Made by a program: the position numbers and the translations under genes. Below are positions 1 to 7,448 of a DNA stretch of 39,595 nt, one piece after another. The notes beneath the pieces are model-generated. The model had not been told where the DNA came from. It did no database searches and saw nothing but the letters and a program-made list of their open reading frames with translations. The DNA is from Herminiimonas sp. (GTDB lineage Bacteria > Pseudomonadota > Gammaproteobacteria > Burkholderiales > Burkholderiaceae_D). The DNA is taken from contig JAQGMO010000264.1 in NCBI GenBank assembly GCA_028292315.1, positions 1-39,595 of the forward strand, written 5' to 3'. Each line of letters opens with the position of its first letter. Position 1 is the stretch's first letter.

Positions 1-306
1 CGGAAGCCTTTTGGGACGGCCTGGTTCAATGCGGCTGAAACAGCAGGCGTATCGTGCATGCGGACGGTCCTAACGGCCCTGGCAAGAACGGGTCTGGCGA
101 GTAAGGAGGTTCTGGAACGCCTGGCAGTTGGCCTGGCGTCGGGCGCAGGGCGCCCGCATCAACGAAAATATCTTCTACAGAATCAGAAAGGCGACCCCGG
201 TCCAGAATGTCCCAAGACCCGCGATCAGCAAAACAAATTCTTTATTGAGATGAGATTCTTCGTGTTCCATTTCACTATGCCGGCGTTCACTGTTTTTCAT
301 CTTTGA
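1..306 (+). pseudogene. Open frame entering from left edge, possible transposase C-terminal remnant
   Basis: A + strand frame is open from base 1 to a TGA at 304-306 and has no start inside the window that must be used. The first ~50 residues (a KPFGT stretch, then RTVLTALA, then VLERL) weakly recall the C-terminal end of some IS66-type transposases, where an FGxxS segment is followed by a helical LTVVATLRQQ..VL.YL segment. The last ~60 residues look like non-coding translation. The 3' half overlaps a better-supported small ORF on the opposite strand. The identification is a guess from pattern; it could equally be noise. Confidence 0.2.
175..300 (-). CDS. Small single-pass membrane protein, 41 aa
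   Basis: The 41-residue product starts MKNSERRHSE. It has a charged N-terminal half (Lys, Arg, Glu, His) and a C-terminal hydrophobic segment of about 20 residues (FVLLIAGLGTFWTGVAFLIL), so a single membrane anchor with a short soluble head is expected. The ATG at 298-300 is preceded by GGAG with a 7-nt spacer, which is why I start here rather than at the ATG 22 codons upstream. No family is recognised and the function is unknown. The strong ribosome-binding site and sensible topology support it; the short length and the overlap with an opposing open frame weaken it. Confidence 0.5.
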   Translation of the reverse strand: MKNSERRHSEMEHEESHLNKEFVLLIAGLGTFWTGVAFLIL

Positions 307-592
307 GCTCCGTAGTGTGCGCACTATATTCAGCGAGCGTCTCGTGATCGAGTCGCAGCAGTGCACAGCTTTAAAGTAGTCCCAAACTGACCGCCCTATG
401 CGGACCCTTCACTCAAGCGATGCAGAGCAGAGAGGTGGTTTCCAATTTGGTAATATCAATATGACTACAATTGCGCCGAATTGGTTCAACCTTTCAGCGA
501 CTCAATTGAAAACTGCTGCATGTGTGGCCCGTACGCCGGAATATTTAGTCAGCACATGCCATCGCGACGACGTTCCCCGATGGGTTGAAGCA
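301..592. other. Intergenic stretch with no convincing gene
   Basis: This segment is less GC-rich than its surroundings. The long + strand frame starting at 398 runs into and across the gene at 646-1272, and its translation is not protein-like. Nothing else is supported apart from possible leftward promoter sequence for the 41-aa ORF, for example TATAGT read on the minus strand just upstream of its ribosome-binding site. Confidence 0.5.
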
Positions 593-630
593 GACGGACA
601 AACCGGGCTGATAAGCCCGGTTTGTCCGTC
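593..630 (-). terminator. Perfect 17-bp inverted repeat, likely transcription terminator
   Basis: GACGGACAAACCGGGCT at 593-609 is the exact reverse complement of 614-630, with a 4-nt loop (GATA on the + strand). It lies 15 nt beyond the stop codon of the leftward gene at 646-1272, so it probably ends that transcript. There is no separate U-tract after the stem when read leftward, so efficiency is uncertain. It could also act in both directions. Confidence 0.7.
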
Positions 631-645
631 CTTGAGCGATCGCGA

Positions 646-1272
646 TTATGAACGGCGATCGTTATCTCGCCGGCCGTCGCCACGTGTTCGATCGTTCGCC
701 ATCAGGCGCTCGACGTCATTCTGCAGCGTCTCGAGTTCACGGCGCAGCTGGCGGCGTTCGCCCTGTGAGACTACGCCATCCGACTTGAAACGCGCTTCCA
801 TGCGCTGAATATCGTCATCGCGGCGGTATAGTCGCCTCGCCTCCCCACGCGTTATGTGGCCGGATGCGATGCCCTGGTCGATGCGGGCCCGAATCCGGCC
901 TTCATGACGATCGATGCCCGGGGTGCGGTCCGGCGCCCCGGCGACACGCGGGTTCGTCATTTTACGCTCGACTTCGGCGCGCATCGCGTCGAGGTCCTGT
1001 CTTAATGCCTGACGCTCCTGCGGGGAAGCTGAGCCATCCGCCTTCATGCGCAGTTCACGAAACTGGATTTCGCGTTCACGCTGATAAAGGGTCTGTGCTT
1101 CCTGTTGCGTGATATGCCCGGAGGCGACGCCTTGCTGTATGCGCGCCCGAATTTCTTCCTGGACGCGATCGATGTTCGGCGTGTTTGCATTCTGTGCCAT
1201 TGCGGGAGCGGCACCGATACCACCGATGAGTGCACAGACAAGCAGTGATAAAGTCAGCGATTTTGTTTTCAT
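646..1272 (-). CDS. Exported protein with two tandem helical repeats
   Basis: The 208-aa product has a clear signal peptide (MKTKS start, hydrophobic core, cleavage after AMA-Q near residue 27). The mature part is a tandem duplication of about 70 residues. Each copy begins R-x-x-x-x-I-R-A-R-I-x-Q-G and continues with G-[IV]-A-S-G-H-I-T and a long Arg/Glu-rich helical section (S-x-x-E-R-x-x-L-R). The pattern resembles small periplasmic helical proteins common in Burkholderiales, for which I know no function. The frame stays open 59 codons further upstream, but the chosen ATG has GGAAAC just before it and gives the signal peptide. The C-terminus is a disordered Arg/Asp tail. Confidence 0.8.
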   Translation of the reverse strand: MKTKSLTLSLLVCALIGGIGAAPAMAQNANTPNIDRVQEEIRARIQQGVASGHITQQEAQTLYQREREIQFRELRMKADGSASPQERQALRQDLDAMRAEVERKMTNPRVAGAPDRTPGIDRHEGRIRARIDQGIASGHITRGEARRLYRRDDDIQRMEARFKSDGVVSQGERRQLRRELETLQNDVERLMANDRTRGDGRRDNDRRS

Positions 1273-1585
1273 GGTTCCGTTTCCTTTTCGGTTGTGAACA
1301 TTTGTTTTATTAAACACCGCGCATAGAACGCAAACCACGATAAATTCGTAATCCCGGTTACAAGATGTATCCGGCGTCGGCGTAATAAAGGCGCGGCTTT
1401 CAGGCGAAAACCTTGCGATGTATATCCGCTGGGGCATCTGCACCGTCATGAAAAATCATGCCGCGGCCTGCCCCGTAAAATGCATGACGGTAAAGAGGGA
1501 ATTGACGACCGCATGCCGTTGCATCGGATTGCGGTCGTGATATGCGCCGCACCATGTTTCTGCTGCGGAGGCGTCAGGCGATGCG
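1273..1585. other. Intergenic region with an inverted repeat
   Basis: Between two leftward genes. ACGACCGCA at 1505-1513 and its reverse complement at 1530-1538 form a 9-bp stem with a 16-nt loop, which may be a weak terminator for the gene at 1586-2104. The part next to 1272 is AT-richer (around 1300-1350) and presumably carries the promoter of the 646-1272 gene; no convincing -35/-10 pair could be fixed. No coding sequence is supported here. Confidence 0.5.
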
Positions 1586-2104
1586 CTATTTTGCGTCGGC
1601 GCCTTTCGAGGTAGTGCCGGATGGCGTGCTGCTGCCGCGGCTTTCAGGTGTGGTCCCGCCCCGGGCAGAATTGTCAGGTACGGTAAGTTCGCGGATCACG
1701 CCGCCTTCCGCAACGCTGCCCTTGGTAACGCCACTGCCCTGTATCCGCTGTTCGCAGGCCAGCCGGTCGTCTCCAGGCAATGCCTTGCAACGGTTCATCG
1801 CATTCTGGTCATACGGTGCCTGCCCGTCATTGAGCTGGCGGCGTTTGGCCTCATCAAGCGCCGCGCCCGCTTCCTGCAGACAGGTCGCGCGATCCTGATG
1901 CGATGCACCATTGACGCATGCCGCGCGTTCGCTTTGATAGCGGGCGTTGGCATTCGATGGAACGTCGCGGTCCGCAGCGAGCGCGCCGGGGGCGCATAGC
2001 GCGGCGCCGATCGCAAGAAGAGCAACACCCGCGCTACGCGATATCCACCGGGTTATGGTGGCTGGTTCGGAATCGGTCCGGATAACAGTGTCAGCAAATC
2101 GCAT
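1586..2104 (-). CDS. Small exported protein with paired cysteines
   Basis: The 172-aa product has an N-terminal signal sequence whose hydrophobic core (SAGVALLAIGAALCAPGALA) begins near residue 23. The mature part has two cysteine pairs in helical context: A-A-C-x11-C and R-C-x10-C, suggesting two short disulfide-linked helical hairpins. These are followed by a Gly/Val segment (GSVAEGGVIRE) and a disordered Ser/Thr/Gly tail. The ATG has GGAGG four bases upstream. I recall similar unnamed proteins in other Burkholderiales, where they are annotated as hypothetical. Periplasmic location is inferred from the signal peptide. Confidence 0.75.
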   Translation of the reverse strand: MRFADTVIRTDSEPATITRWISRSAGVALLAIGAALCAPGALAADRDVPSNANARYQSERAACVNGASHQDRATCLQEAGAALDEAKRRQLNDGQAPYDQNAMNRCKALPGDDRLACEQRIQGSGVTKGSVAEGGVIRELTVPDNSARGGTTPESRGSSTPSGTTSKGADAK

Positions 2105-2340
2105 GATGCCTCCTATGGAAGAACACCCAGTCTAGTGACACACCGACCTGGCGTCTGTGCGATAACAGACATAGGCTTTTGACCTGCCTCAGGACCGCGC
2201 GAAGCCTGCAATCAGGCGACGCCACGTTCCCGGGCCATGGCGACTGTGGTAAATTCAGCGCTTGATTTATCCATCAACGTCGCGCCAGTTCTCATCAAAC
2301 AACGGACCTGGCTCCGGCACAGCCGATCACTGCCAGCCAC

Positions 2341-3558
2341 ATGAAAATAATGTCTCACCCCGCGCGGGTATTCGCGCTGTTCGCTTGCGGCTATTTCGTG
2401 TCGTATGCATACCGTGGAATCAATATCGGTTTTGCGCCCTACCTGATCAGCGAACTCGGGATCTCGGCCACCGATCTGGGCTTGTTGACCAGCCTGTATT
2501 TTTTAGGCTTCGCCGGCGCGCAGGTGCCCGCCGGGATATTGCTGGACCGGTATGGCTCGCGCCGAGTCTGCGCCTTGCTGATGCTGGTGGCCGCCGCAGG
2601 CTCGCTGATCTTTGCCCTGGCGCAAAGCAAGGAAGGCCTGATGACGGGCAGGCTGCTGGTCGGTCTTGGCTTGTCGGTGTGCCTTGGGGGCGCCTATAAG
2701 GCGTTGGCCCAGTGGTATGAAGTAAAGCGCCTGCCGCTGGTTAACGGCCTTACCGTGGCGGTGGGCGGCATGGCCGGCGTCGCCATGGGTTCGCCAATGT
2801 TGTGGCTGCTGAGCGCAGTGGACTGGCGCACGGTCTGTTTTGGTCTTACGGTGCTGACAGTCGTGGTTGCGGCCGCAATCTGGTTCGGCGTGCCGCGCCA
2901 TAAGGAAGTGCCGCACGAAGTCGATTTCGCTTCGCAGCTTCGCGGCGTGTGGCAGGTCTGGTGCAGCCCGGTATTTTGGAAATTAGGTGCATTCAGCAGC
3001 ATCACCCAGGCCGTATTTTTTGCATTGCAGACGCTGTGGGTTGCCCCGTTCCTGCGCGATGTCAATGGCGCGCCGCCGGCCGAGGTCGGCCTGGTGGTTT
3101 CGGTGCTGGCCGTCGCCATGGTCGCGGGCAGCCTAGGCTTCGGATTGGCGGCGCGCGCGGTCGAACGGCTGGGCGTCAGCGTCCGGATGTTTTGCGGATG
3201 CGGAATGATCCTGTTCATGCTGGTGCAGCTGGCCATCGTGGCGCGCGTGCCGCTCCCGTTATGGCTGCTGTGGAGCGGTTACGGATTTTTCGGCAGCAGC
3301 GGCCTGCTCGGTTACGCGATCCTCGCCGGTAAATTCCCTCCGCACCTGCTTGGCCGCGTCAATACCAGCTATACCTTGCTGATCTTCCTCCTGATCTTCG
3401 GCTGCCAGGTTGGCATCGGCGCGGTGCTGAATCAGTGGCCGGCGCAGCAGGGCCAATTCCCGGTGCCGGCCCACCTGACCGCATGGGCCGTCCTGATCGG
3501 GCTGCAATTGATGACCGCGGTGTTTTACTTCCTGCCGCAGCGCTCCGGAAGTTCTTAA
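2341..3558 (+). CDS. MFS transporter
   Basis: A 405-aa polytopic membrane protein with about twelve hydrophobic segments. The diagnostic loop motif between helices 2 and 3 is present (G-I-L-L-D-R-Y-G-S-R-R, residues 65-75), so this is a major facilitator superfamily permease. The substrate cannot be told from sequence. There is no strong ribosome-binding site; ATG codons at 2341 and 2350 are both possible. Its stop codon overlaps that of pssA on the opposite strand within the four bases TTAA at 3555-3558, so the two genes are convergent with no intergenic DNA. Confidence 0.85.
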   Translation: MKIMSHPARVFALFACGYFVSYAYRGINIGFAPYLISELGISATDLGLLTSLYFLGFAGAQVPAGILLDRYGSRRVCALLMLVAAAGSLIFALAQSKEGLMTGRLLVGLGLSVCLGGAYKALAQWYEVKRLPLVNGLTVAVGGMAGVAMGSPMLWLLSAVDWRTVCFGLTVLTVVVAAAIWFGVPRHKEVPHEVDFASQLRGVWQVWCSPVFWKLGAFSSITQAVFFALQTLWVAPFLRDVNGAPPAEVGLVVSVLAVAMVAGSLGFGLAARAVERLGVSVRMFCGCGMILFMLVQLAIVARVPLPLWLLWSGYGFFGSSGLLGYAILAGKFPPHLLGRVNTSYTLLIFLLIFGCQVGIGAVLNQWPAQQGQFPVPAHLTAWAVLIGLQLMTAVFYFLPQRSGSS

Positions 3559-4187
3559 AACTTCGGGATACGCAGTGTTTTGCTGATCATCATGGTGCCG
3601 GACAGGAAAAACAGCAGGGCCAGCGGATGCAGTTCCCATGGGCCGAGCATCCAGCTGCCCCAGTACAGGTTTTCACCGAGCCGGCCCTGCCACGCGGCGA
3701 AGGCCAGTACGCCGGTCAGCAGCACGCTGGTCGGTATTGGCGTGCCTTCGAAGTACTTCACCTTACCGCCGTCGTCCGCCAGGCTTTCGGCGGTGACATT
3801 GAAGCGCGCCAGACGGCTTACCCCGCAACAGACGAAGTAGATCAGCGCGATCCAGTCCCACTCGCCGCGCATGCCGGCGGCAAATCCAAGCGCGGCGGGA
3901 GCGATGCCGAATGAAATCACGTCGGCCAGGGAATCGAGTTCACGCCCCAGCGCGGAATGCTGGCGCCGCCATCGCGCCACACGGCCGTCGAGCACATCGA
4001 ATATGAATGCCGCAGGCGCCATGGCGGCGGCCGCATAGAAATACGCCGCCTCCTCGCTGCCCATGTAGTTCATGGCGAAAAAAACGCCGGCGACGCCGCA
4101 GGCGGCATTGGCCAGCGTAAAGAAATCCGCAAGATGAAATTCCCGGATCATTGAAAAATGTTTGGGGCGATCGGTTGGTGGGCGCAT
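3555..4187 (-). CDS. pssA: CDP-diacylglycerol--serine O-phosphatidyltransferase
   Basis: Integral membrane enzyme that makes phosphatidylserine from CDP-diacylglycerol and serine, the first step to phosphatidylethanolamine. The complete CDP-alcohol phosphotransferase motif DGx2ARx8Gx3Dx3D is present at residues 67-89 (D67, G68, A71, R72, G81, D85, D89), within about seven hydrophobic segments. At 210 aa it matches the short type-II-like PssA of Gram-positives and many proteobacteria rather than the E. coli form. The start is uncertain: Met1 and Met13 (MIREFHLADFF) are both possible and neither has a good ribosome-binding site. Confidence 0.88.
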   Translation of the reverse strand: MRPPTDRPKHFSMIREFHLADFFTLANAACGVAGVFFAMNYMGSEEAAYFYAAAAMAPAAFIFDVLDGRVARWRRQHSALGRELDSLADVISFGIAPAALGFAAGMRGEWDWIALIYFVCCGVSRLARFNVTAESLADDGGKVKYFEGTPIPTSVLLTGVLAFAAWQGRLGENLYWGSWMLGPWELHPLALLFFLSGTMMISKTLRIPKF

Positions 4188-4313
4188 ATTTTCTCAGTCA
4201 GGAGGTCAGCCTTCGGTTCAAGGCGGGAGCGGCATGCCTTTATGATAACTGATCGTAGGAGATGTGGCGGATGTTGAAGGTTCCCGGATGCCGGCGAACC
4301 TCGCAAGCGGGAC

Positions 4314-4357
4314 GAGACCCAGCCGGTTCCGGCCAGAGACCCAGCCGGTTCCGGCCG
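4314..4357. repeat. Two tandem copies of a 22-bp sequence
   Basis: The unit GAGACCCAGCCGGTTCCGGC, followed by two more bases, occurs at 4314-4335 and again immediately at 4336-4357, differing only in the last base. It lies in the 208-bp gap between pssA and the AI-2E gene. Each unit contains a CCGG-rich palindromic core (CCGGTTCCGG). Probably a local duplication; no function is evident. Confidence 0.8.
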
Positions 4358-4395
4358 CGATAACAGTCCTGGAAACGCTGTGGCGACCTTGGAGG

Positions 4396-6945
4396 CTAAG
4401 CGTCCTGTGAAATTTCCGGGCCGGGTCCGGCTTCAGGCTCAACTGCCCGCCGTTCCAGTTCCACCATCAGTTCGTCGGCGATCAGTTGCATCAGCTTCAA
4501 GTCGCGCGGATTGAGCGTACGCGGTTCATGGTCGATCACGCAAAGCGCACCGATTACATGGTTCGACGCGGTGCGCAGCGGCACGCCTGCATAGAAGCGC
4601 ATGCCGCGTTCGCGCAGAAACGCGTTGTCGGCAAAGCGCGGGTCCGACGCCGTGTCTTCCACAACGATCGGCTCGCTGGCCGCCACCACGTGGGTACAGA
4701 TCGATATTTCGCGCGGCGCCTGGCGGATTTTATCGAGATCCTCGGGCAATCCGGTGGCGCCTTTCCAGAGTTGGTAATGGTCGTCGATCAGGGACACCAG
4801 TCCGATTGGCGTATCAAATGCATCGGCTACCTTGCGCGCCACCTGGTCCAGGTGTCCATCGCGGTTCACCGCCAGCGCGCCGCTTGCGTACAGCGCATCC
4901 AGGCGCGCCTGCTCCTCGGCCGGCAGGGGCGGCGGCGCCACCGGCGCCGTGGCCTGCTTCAGCAAGTCCTCGACTGCCCGCACGGTCTGATCCAGCGTGG
5001 CGGCGGCGACGTCCGCTCCCGCCCCGGCCGCCAGTTGCTCGGCGGTGCCTGCTTCGGCCCCCAGGTTCCATGTGCCGAGCACGATCTTCACATTGGACTT
5101 GCGGCGCTTGAGGCGGCGGCAGACGAAGCGGGCGTAGGCCTTGGGCATGCCGCTCAGATACAGCAGGCAGACCACTTCCACATCGTCCAGTCCAAGCCGG
5201 CCTATGGCTTCATGGGTGACGGCTGCGGCCGGCAGGCAGCGGGCTACTATGCCCTTGCTTTCGAGGCAGTGTTCCAGCATGGCGGTGGCGGCGCCATCGA
5301 GGTCGCCGCGCCCGGCGATACACAGCGTGAGTCCACGGGACGGCTGCGCGGGCGCCGGTTCGCCGCCCGCTTCCTCGCTTTTCTGGCCCAGCTCCTTCAG
5401 GTCGAATACGATTGCCCGCATCCCATCGGCTACCTTTTTCCTGTCTTCCGGGGACGCGCCGCGCTGGCGCGCATTTTCCGCCAGGCGCAGCGTCGGCACG
5501 CCGACCTGGTCGTAGAATCCATGCAGCGAATCCTCGGCGACCTGGGTTTCGGCGATTTCCATGGCTTCTTCCACGTTGCCGGCCAATAGCCGTTGATACA
5601 GTCTCTCTTCCGGCGACAGCACCGGATCGCTGCCAAGCAGCACGTCGAGGAACTGGAGCTGCGGCACGTAGCGCCCCATGACGACCAGGCAAGCGGTCAG
5701 CGGGGTCGCCAGGATCAGGCCGACCGGACCCCATAGCAGGGTCCAGAAGATCGCGGCAAGAATGATGGCGACCGGGGTGAGGCCGGTGCTGGAGCCATAT
5801 AACCATGGTTCGATCACGTTGTTGCTGATCAGTTCGATCGTTAGCACCAGCGCCAGAGTCCATAGCAGCATGCTCCAGCCGGGATCGACGACAAACGCAA
5901 GCGTCACCGGAAACAGCGCGGCGATGAACGGGCCAAGATATGGCACGAAGCGCAACAGCGTCGCCAGCAGAGCCCACAGGAATGCGCCCGGCACGCCGAT
6001 CAGATAAAGACCGATGCCGAGGGGCAGGCCATAAGTGGCATTGACCACCAGTTGCATCAGCAGGTAACGGCTGACGCGTTGCGCTGCTTCGCTCAGCGCT
6101 TCCGTGGTGCGGTGCAGGTCGGTGCCGGCCAGGCGGATGAACCGGTCGCGCAGATCGCTCGGTTCCAGCAAAACAAAGAAAATGAAAATGATCACGAGGC
6201 CAGCCGTGCCGATCGGCGCCAGCAGCGGTCCGATATAGTTTTGCAGCATTGTCAGCGGCTTGTCGGATGGCGCAATCCGGACGGGAATCGGTTCCTGGTG
6301 GGTATTGGCGGCCGCTGCGCTTTTGCCACCGGTGGAAGTAACCGGTTTGGCCGCCAACTCCTTGCCGAGCGCCTGCATGACTTCCGTGATCTTGTCGGTC
6401 GCGCCGCCACCCGGGGCCGCGGCGCGCAAGGCGCGGATTTTATTTTGCATGGTGCTTTGATATGCCGGCAGGTTGTTGGCGATGTCGACAGCCTGGCTGG
6501 CAACCAGGACCGACAGCGCGCCGGTCAGCATGACGGCGCTGCACACCACCAGCAGGACGGCCGGCGTGCGGGGCACGCGGAGCCGGCGCAACCAGCCGAC
6601 CGGCGCCGCCAGCATGAAGCTCAATAGCACGGCAAGCGCAAACGGCAGAAAGATTTCGCGGCCGAAGTAGAGCGCCGCGACGGTGAGTAACACGATAACG
6701 GCCGTCGTTACGCTCGATCCGGATTTTGCAAGCGATTCGATATCGGACGACGGCGTGAAGTCATGCTGCGCGGGGGAAGCCGCGCGCGCGTCGGCTGGCG
6801 CCTGGGGGGCAGCTTGCGGAGCGGCTTTTTTAGCAGCTTGTGGCGCGGCTTCTGAACCAGGGTCAGGCGTCGGCATGGTCATTCGCAGGTCGCCCGGTGC
6901 ATTATCGTATGGTAATTCGGCAACGGCGAAGATGAATGGTTCCAT
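4396..6945 (-). CDS. AI-2E family permease fused to a cytosolic region and a GAF domain
   Basis: 849 aa. Residues ~25-65 are a disordered Ala/Pro/Gln-rich leader. Residues ~75-435 are the AI-2E/PerM permease (PF01594 type): two N-terminal helices, a soluble loop, then a block of C-terminal helices including a VPYLGPFIAALFPV segment and a GLTPVAIILAAIFW-like segment. Residues ~440-660 are soluble, with a region (GRGDLDGAATAMLEHCLESKG onward) whose alternating pattern recalls a Rossmann or B12-binding-like fold. Residues ~678-832 are a GAF domain (segments DTPIGLVSLIDDHYQLWKG, ICTHVV, FYAGVPL, IGALCVID). Most family members end after the permease. The substrate is unknown; 'AI-2E' is a family name and does not prove autoinducer export. 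The start could also be Met22 at 6882. Confidence 0.85.
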   Translation of the reverse strand: MEPFIFAVAELPYDNAPGDLRMTMPTPDPGSEAAPQAAKKAAPQAAPQAPADARAASPAQHDFTPSSDIESLAKSGSSVTTAVIVLLTVAALYFGREIFLPFALAVLLSFMLAAPVGWLRRLRVPRTPAVLLVVCSAVMLTGALSVLVASQAVDIANNLPAYQSTMQNKIRALRAAAPGGGATDKITEVMQALGKELAAKPVTSTGGKSAAAANTHQEPIPVRIAPSDKPLTMLQNYIGPLLAPIGTAGLVIIFIFFVLLEPSDLRDRFIRLAGTDLHRTTEALSEAAQRVSRYLLMQLVVNATYGLPLGIGLYLIGVPGAFLWALLATLLRFVPYLGPFIAALFPVTLAFVVDPGWSMLLWTLALVLTIELISNNVIEPWLYGSSTGLTPVAIILAAIFWTLLWGPVGLILATPLTACLVVMGRYVPQLQFLDVLLGSDPVLSPEERLYQRLLAGNVEEAMEIAETQVAEDSLHGFYDQVGVPTLRLAENARQRGASPEDRKKVADGMRAIVFDLKELGQKSEEAGGEPAPAQPSRGLTLCIAGRGDLDGAATAMLEHCLESKGIVARCLPAAAVTHEAIGRLGLDDVEVVCLLYLSGMPKAYARFVCRRLKRRKSNVKIVLGTWNLGAEAGTAEQLAAGAGADVAAATLDQTVRAVEDLLKQATAPVAPPPLPAEEQARLDALYASGALAVNRDGHLDQVARKVADAFDTPIGLVSLIDDHYQLWKGATGLPEDLDKIRQAPREISICTHVVAASEPIVVEDTASDPRFADNAFLRERGMRFYAGVPLRTASNHVIGALCVIDHEPRTLNPRDLKLMQLIADELMVELERRAVEPEAGPGPEISQDA

Positions 6946-6981
6946 TCACGGAATGCAGGAGGTAATCCTACCGGCATCATG

Positions 6982-7371
6982 TCAGCCCGCCATTCCCGAT
7001 GGTTTGCCGGCGATCCGGCGTGACAGTTCTCCAGTGTCGATCAGGCGCTGTAGTTCACTCGCCCCGCCGATCAGCATACCGTTTACAAACACCATCGGGA
7101 AAGTTTGCCAGCCAGTCCACATCTTCAGCGCGCTGCGACGGCGCCAGCCGCCCAGGTAGCTGCCATACTCAAGGTACTTGTAAGACGTGCCAGCCGCATC
7201 CAGCGCCTTGCGTGCCTTGCGCGGAAACGGATTTTGCGCCATGCCGACCACCACGACGGCATTGTCTGCAATGGCCGCCTGCACTTCGCGCACGATATCG
7301 GCATGGCTGTTTGAAATCGTGGCGCGGATAGAGGGATCGATTTGTGTTTCGTCAAGAATGCTTCGGCTCAC
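6982..7371 (-). CDS. Glutaredoxin-like protein lacking active-site cysteines
   Basis: 129 aa with the thioredoxin-fold layout of monothiol glutaredoxins: a strand at 38-44 (NAVVVVG), the active-site loop position at 45-51, a helix (RKARKALDAAG), then TFPMVFVNGMLIGGASEL with the cis-proline at residue 92. Where a CPYC or CGFS motif is expected the sequence reads AQNPFPRK. The whole protein contains no cysteine, so it cannot do thiol-disulfide exchange. It may bind a partner or be a structural relative. It stands alone, with a 36-bp gap to the AI-2E gene downstream and its own upstream region. Confidence 0.75.
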   Translation of the reverse strand: MSRSILDETQIDPSIRATISNSHADIVREVQAAIADNAVVVVGMAQNPFPRKARKALDAAGTSYKYLEYGSYLGGWRRRSALKMWTGWQTFPMVFVNGMLIGGASELQRLIDTGELSRRIAGKPSGMAG

Positions 7372-7448
7372 GTTGGACTCCCGGCGCGGTAGGTGCTGGT
7401 TATATTAGTTGGTTTGGTTTTATATGATTATTGCAAGGTTATCCGTAC

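Noticed and set aside
398-808. 136-aa + strand open frame
   Set aside because: It crosses the terminator hairpin and overlaps the well-supported leftward exported-protein gene; its translation is Arg/Ser-rich and typical of an antisense frame in GC-rich DNA, and there is no ribosome-binding site.
4218-4442. 74-aa minus-strand open frame between pssA and the AI-2E gene
   Set aside because: It runs through the 22-bp tandem repeat and overlaps the 3' end of the AI-2E gene; no family resemblance and no ribosome-binding site.
4486-5589. 367-aa + strand open frame inside the AI-2E/GAF gene
   Set aside because: It is antisense to a well-supported coding region and its translation resembles no protein family.
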